This document shows, in pieces, positions 63,105 to 64,000 of a stretch of DNA of 64,000 bases. Each line of letters begins with the position of its first letter. Within the stretch, counting starts at the first letter, position 1. This DNA comes from Anaerolineales bacterium (GTDB taxonomy: Bacteria; Chloroflexota; Anaerolineae; Anaerolineales; UBA11579), in assembly GCA_021463845.1 (NCBI GenBank), contig JAJTXV010000001.1, positions 454,174-518,173 of the forward strand. Direction: 5' to 3'. The notes under the pieces were generated by a model that was not told where the DNA came from, did no database searches, and worked only from the letters and a program-made list of their open reading frames with translations. The position numbers were made by a program, and so were the translations under genes.

Positions 63105-64000
63105 GCCAGCAGCTCCCGTAACACGGCTCGCAACTCGGCCGCCAGGTCACCGGTGACGGCGAAGCTGGTCACGCGGCGGCCGGCGGTGCGCAAGGCGGCC
63201 GCGTCGCCCAGGGCCTGGGCCGCCTTCAGCACGCCGAAGCTCAGCGTGCTGGCGGCGCCGCCGACCGCGTCGGGAATGGGCAGGTCATCGGCCGGTGGCT
63301 GGGTGACGAACTGCAAAAAGATGCCGCGGCCGGCATCGCCCTTATGCAGTTGCCCAGTGGAGTGCAAAAAGCGCGGCCCGTAGCCCAGAGTGCTGGCTAC
63401 ATGCTGGGTATGCAGAATATAGCTGCGCAGCTCCTGCAGCGCGGCGGTCAGCTCCGCGCTTGGTGTGGCGTAGGCTTGCAGCGCCACATAATCCCCCGCG
63501 CTGGCCTGGCCCAGTGTGCTGCGCAACGTGTCGGTGCTCAGCGGGCGGGTCTCGCCCGCGGGCAGGGCGCCTGTGCGGGTGTACGCTTCCACGAAGGCGC
63601 GGCCCTGCACCTTGGCCGACTCAACATCGGGTTGGTCAAAGGGCTGAATGCCAAGCACATGCCCGGCTACCGCCGTGGCGAATTCCCACAGGAAATATTG
63701 CGCCCCGAGCGCGTAGTCGCCATCCCAGCTGACCTCGATGACGGGATGGCCAGCGGCGCGGGCGATCTGCAGCAGGTGTGTGTTGGCTGGGTCCTGCTCG
63801 CCGAGGGCGATGAAGACGCGGTCTTCGCCATAATCGCCCAGGTCGCCGAGTGGCTCGGCCACCACAGGCAGGATGCCCTGGCCGTGTTTGCCAGTGCTCT
63901 CGGCGATGAGCTGCTCTGCCCAATCACCAAAGCTCTGCAAGTTAGCCGGCGCAATGAAGGTGGCCTTGTCGCGGCCAGCCTGCGCCAACACCCCCAATGC
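63101..64000 (-). CDS. Glucose-6-phosphate isomerase half of a likely Tal-Pgi fusion, partial
   Basis: This frame is open to the window edge; about 299 residues are visible, which are the C-terminal end. LGYGPRFLHSTGQLHKGDAGRGIFLQF is a signature of the isomerase half of the bifunctional transaldolase/glucose-6-phosphate isomerase, as are EVSWDGDYALGAQYFLWEFATAVAG and GIQPFDQPDVESAK (fragments). The N-terminal part lies beyond 64000, so the transaldolase domain is inferred. It heads the rpiA-pgl unit. Confidence 0.82.
   Translation of the reverse strand, partial: ALGVLAQAGRDKATFIAPANLQSFGDWAEQLIAESTGKHGQGILPVVAEPLGDLGDYGEDRVFIALGEQDPANTHLLQIARAAGHPVIEVSWDGDYALGAQYFLWEFATAVAGHVLGIQPFDQPDVESAKVQGRAFVEAYTRTGALPAGETRPLSTDTLRSTLGQASAGDYVALQAYATPSAELTAALQELRSYILHTQHVASTLGYGPRFLHSTGQLHKGDAGRGIFLQFVTQPPADDLPIPDAVGGAASTLSFGVLKAAQALGDAAALRTAGRRVTSFAVTGDLAAELRAVLRELLA

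Noticed and set aside
1-64000. Insertion sequences or transposases
   Set aside because: No transposase motif was seen in any plausible ORF; the only recombinase is the tyrosine integrase.

Overview
The window holds a tailed-phage (siphovirus-type) prophage in its first 38.48 kb and a bacterial chromosomal segment in the rest. The host is most likely a member of the Chloroflexota, probably Anaerolineae. This is inferred from the kinds of proteins present: the C-terminal half of a likely fused transaldolase/glucose-6-phosphate isomerase, TrmFO, HflX, GAF-rich kinases, and a Gram-positive-type LexA box. No 16S gene is present, so this stays an inference. The window opens inside a helicase gene and closes inside the isomerase gene.

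Prophage, left to right. 1-6.35 kb (+): partial SF2 helicase, a small unknown, two tandem ParB-like proteins with Cys clusters, a helix-turn-helix protein and an Ala/Trp/Arg repeat protein. 6.5-8.2 kb: tyrosine integrase operon (-), then a control region with two sets of divergent promoters, a LexA-type box, an unlisted 51-aa membrane protein and an apparently leaderless HTH gene. 8.4-9.6 kb: a mini HExxH membrane protein and two holin-like proteins behind a strong promoter and a structured leader. 9.6-17.4 kb: terminase, portal, minor head protein, a membrane protein, a moron-like gene, a probable ~180-nt ncRNA with tandem terminators, scaffold and major capsid. 17.4-19.55 kb: glycosyltransferase, methyltransferase, glycosyltransferase. 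19.55-30.1 kb: connectors, tail tube, tail chaperone with a canonical CCCTTTG slippery site, tape measure, Dit, Tal, fibre proteins and a TIM-barrel hydrolase. 30.2-37.9 kb (mostly -): a long, tightly overlapping early array with RusA, DUF5131, a replication initiator, a LexA DNA-binding-domain-only protein and many small unknowns. 37.9-38.48 kb: highly structured DNA, a phage tRNA-Met, and attR, where the 3' half of a host tRNA-Met marks the prophage end.

Host part. 38.6-42.9 kb: membrane protein, YcaQ-like glycosylase, lipoprotein, YaaA, F420/FMN-type reductase. 43.0-45.4 kb: fused E1 alpha/beta dehydrogenase. 45.4-52.3 kb (-): a sigma-54 module in the order rpoN, NtrB-like kinase, NtrC-like activator that lacks a DNA-binding domain, then a GAF-containing sensor kinase. 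52.6-61.7 kb (+): trmFO, M28 peptidase, cupin, aminotransferase, hflX, FAD/Fe-S oxidoreductase, small lipoprotein. 61.7-64.0 kb (-): pentose-phosphate genes (tal-pgi type isomerase, rpiA, pgl).

The findings judged most worth following are the promoter-driven ncRNA inside the head operon, the capsid-adjacent glycosylation cassette, the SOS-type boxes paired with a truncated LexA, and the sigma-54 module whose activator lacks a DNA-binding domain.
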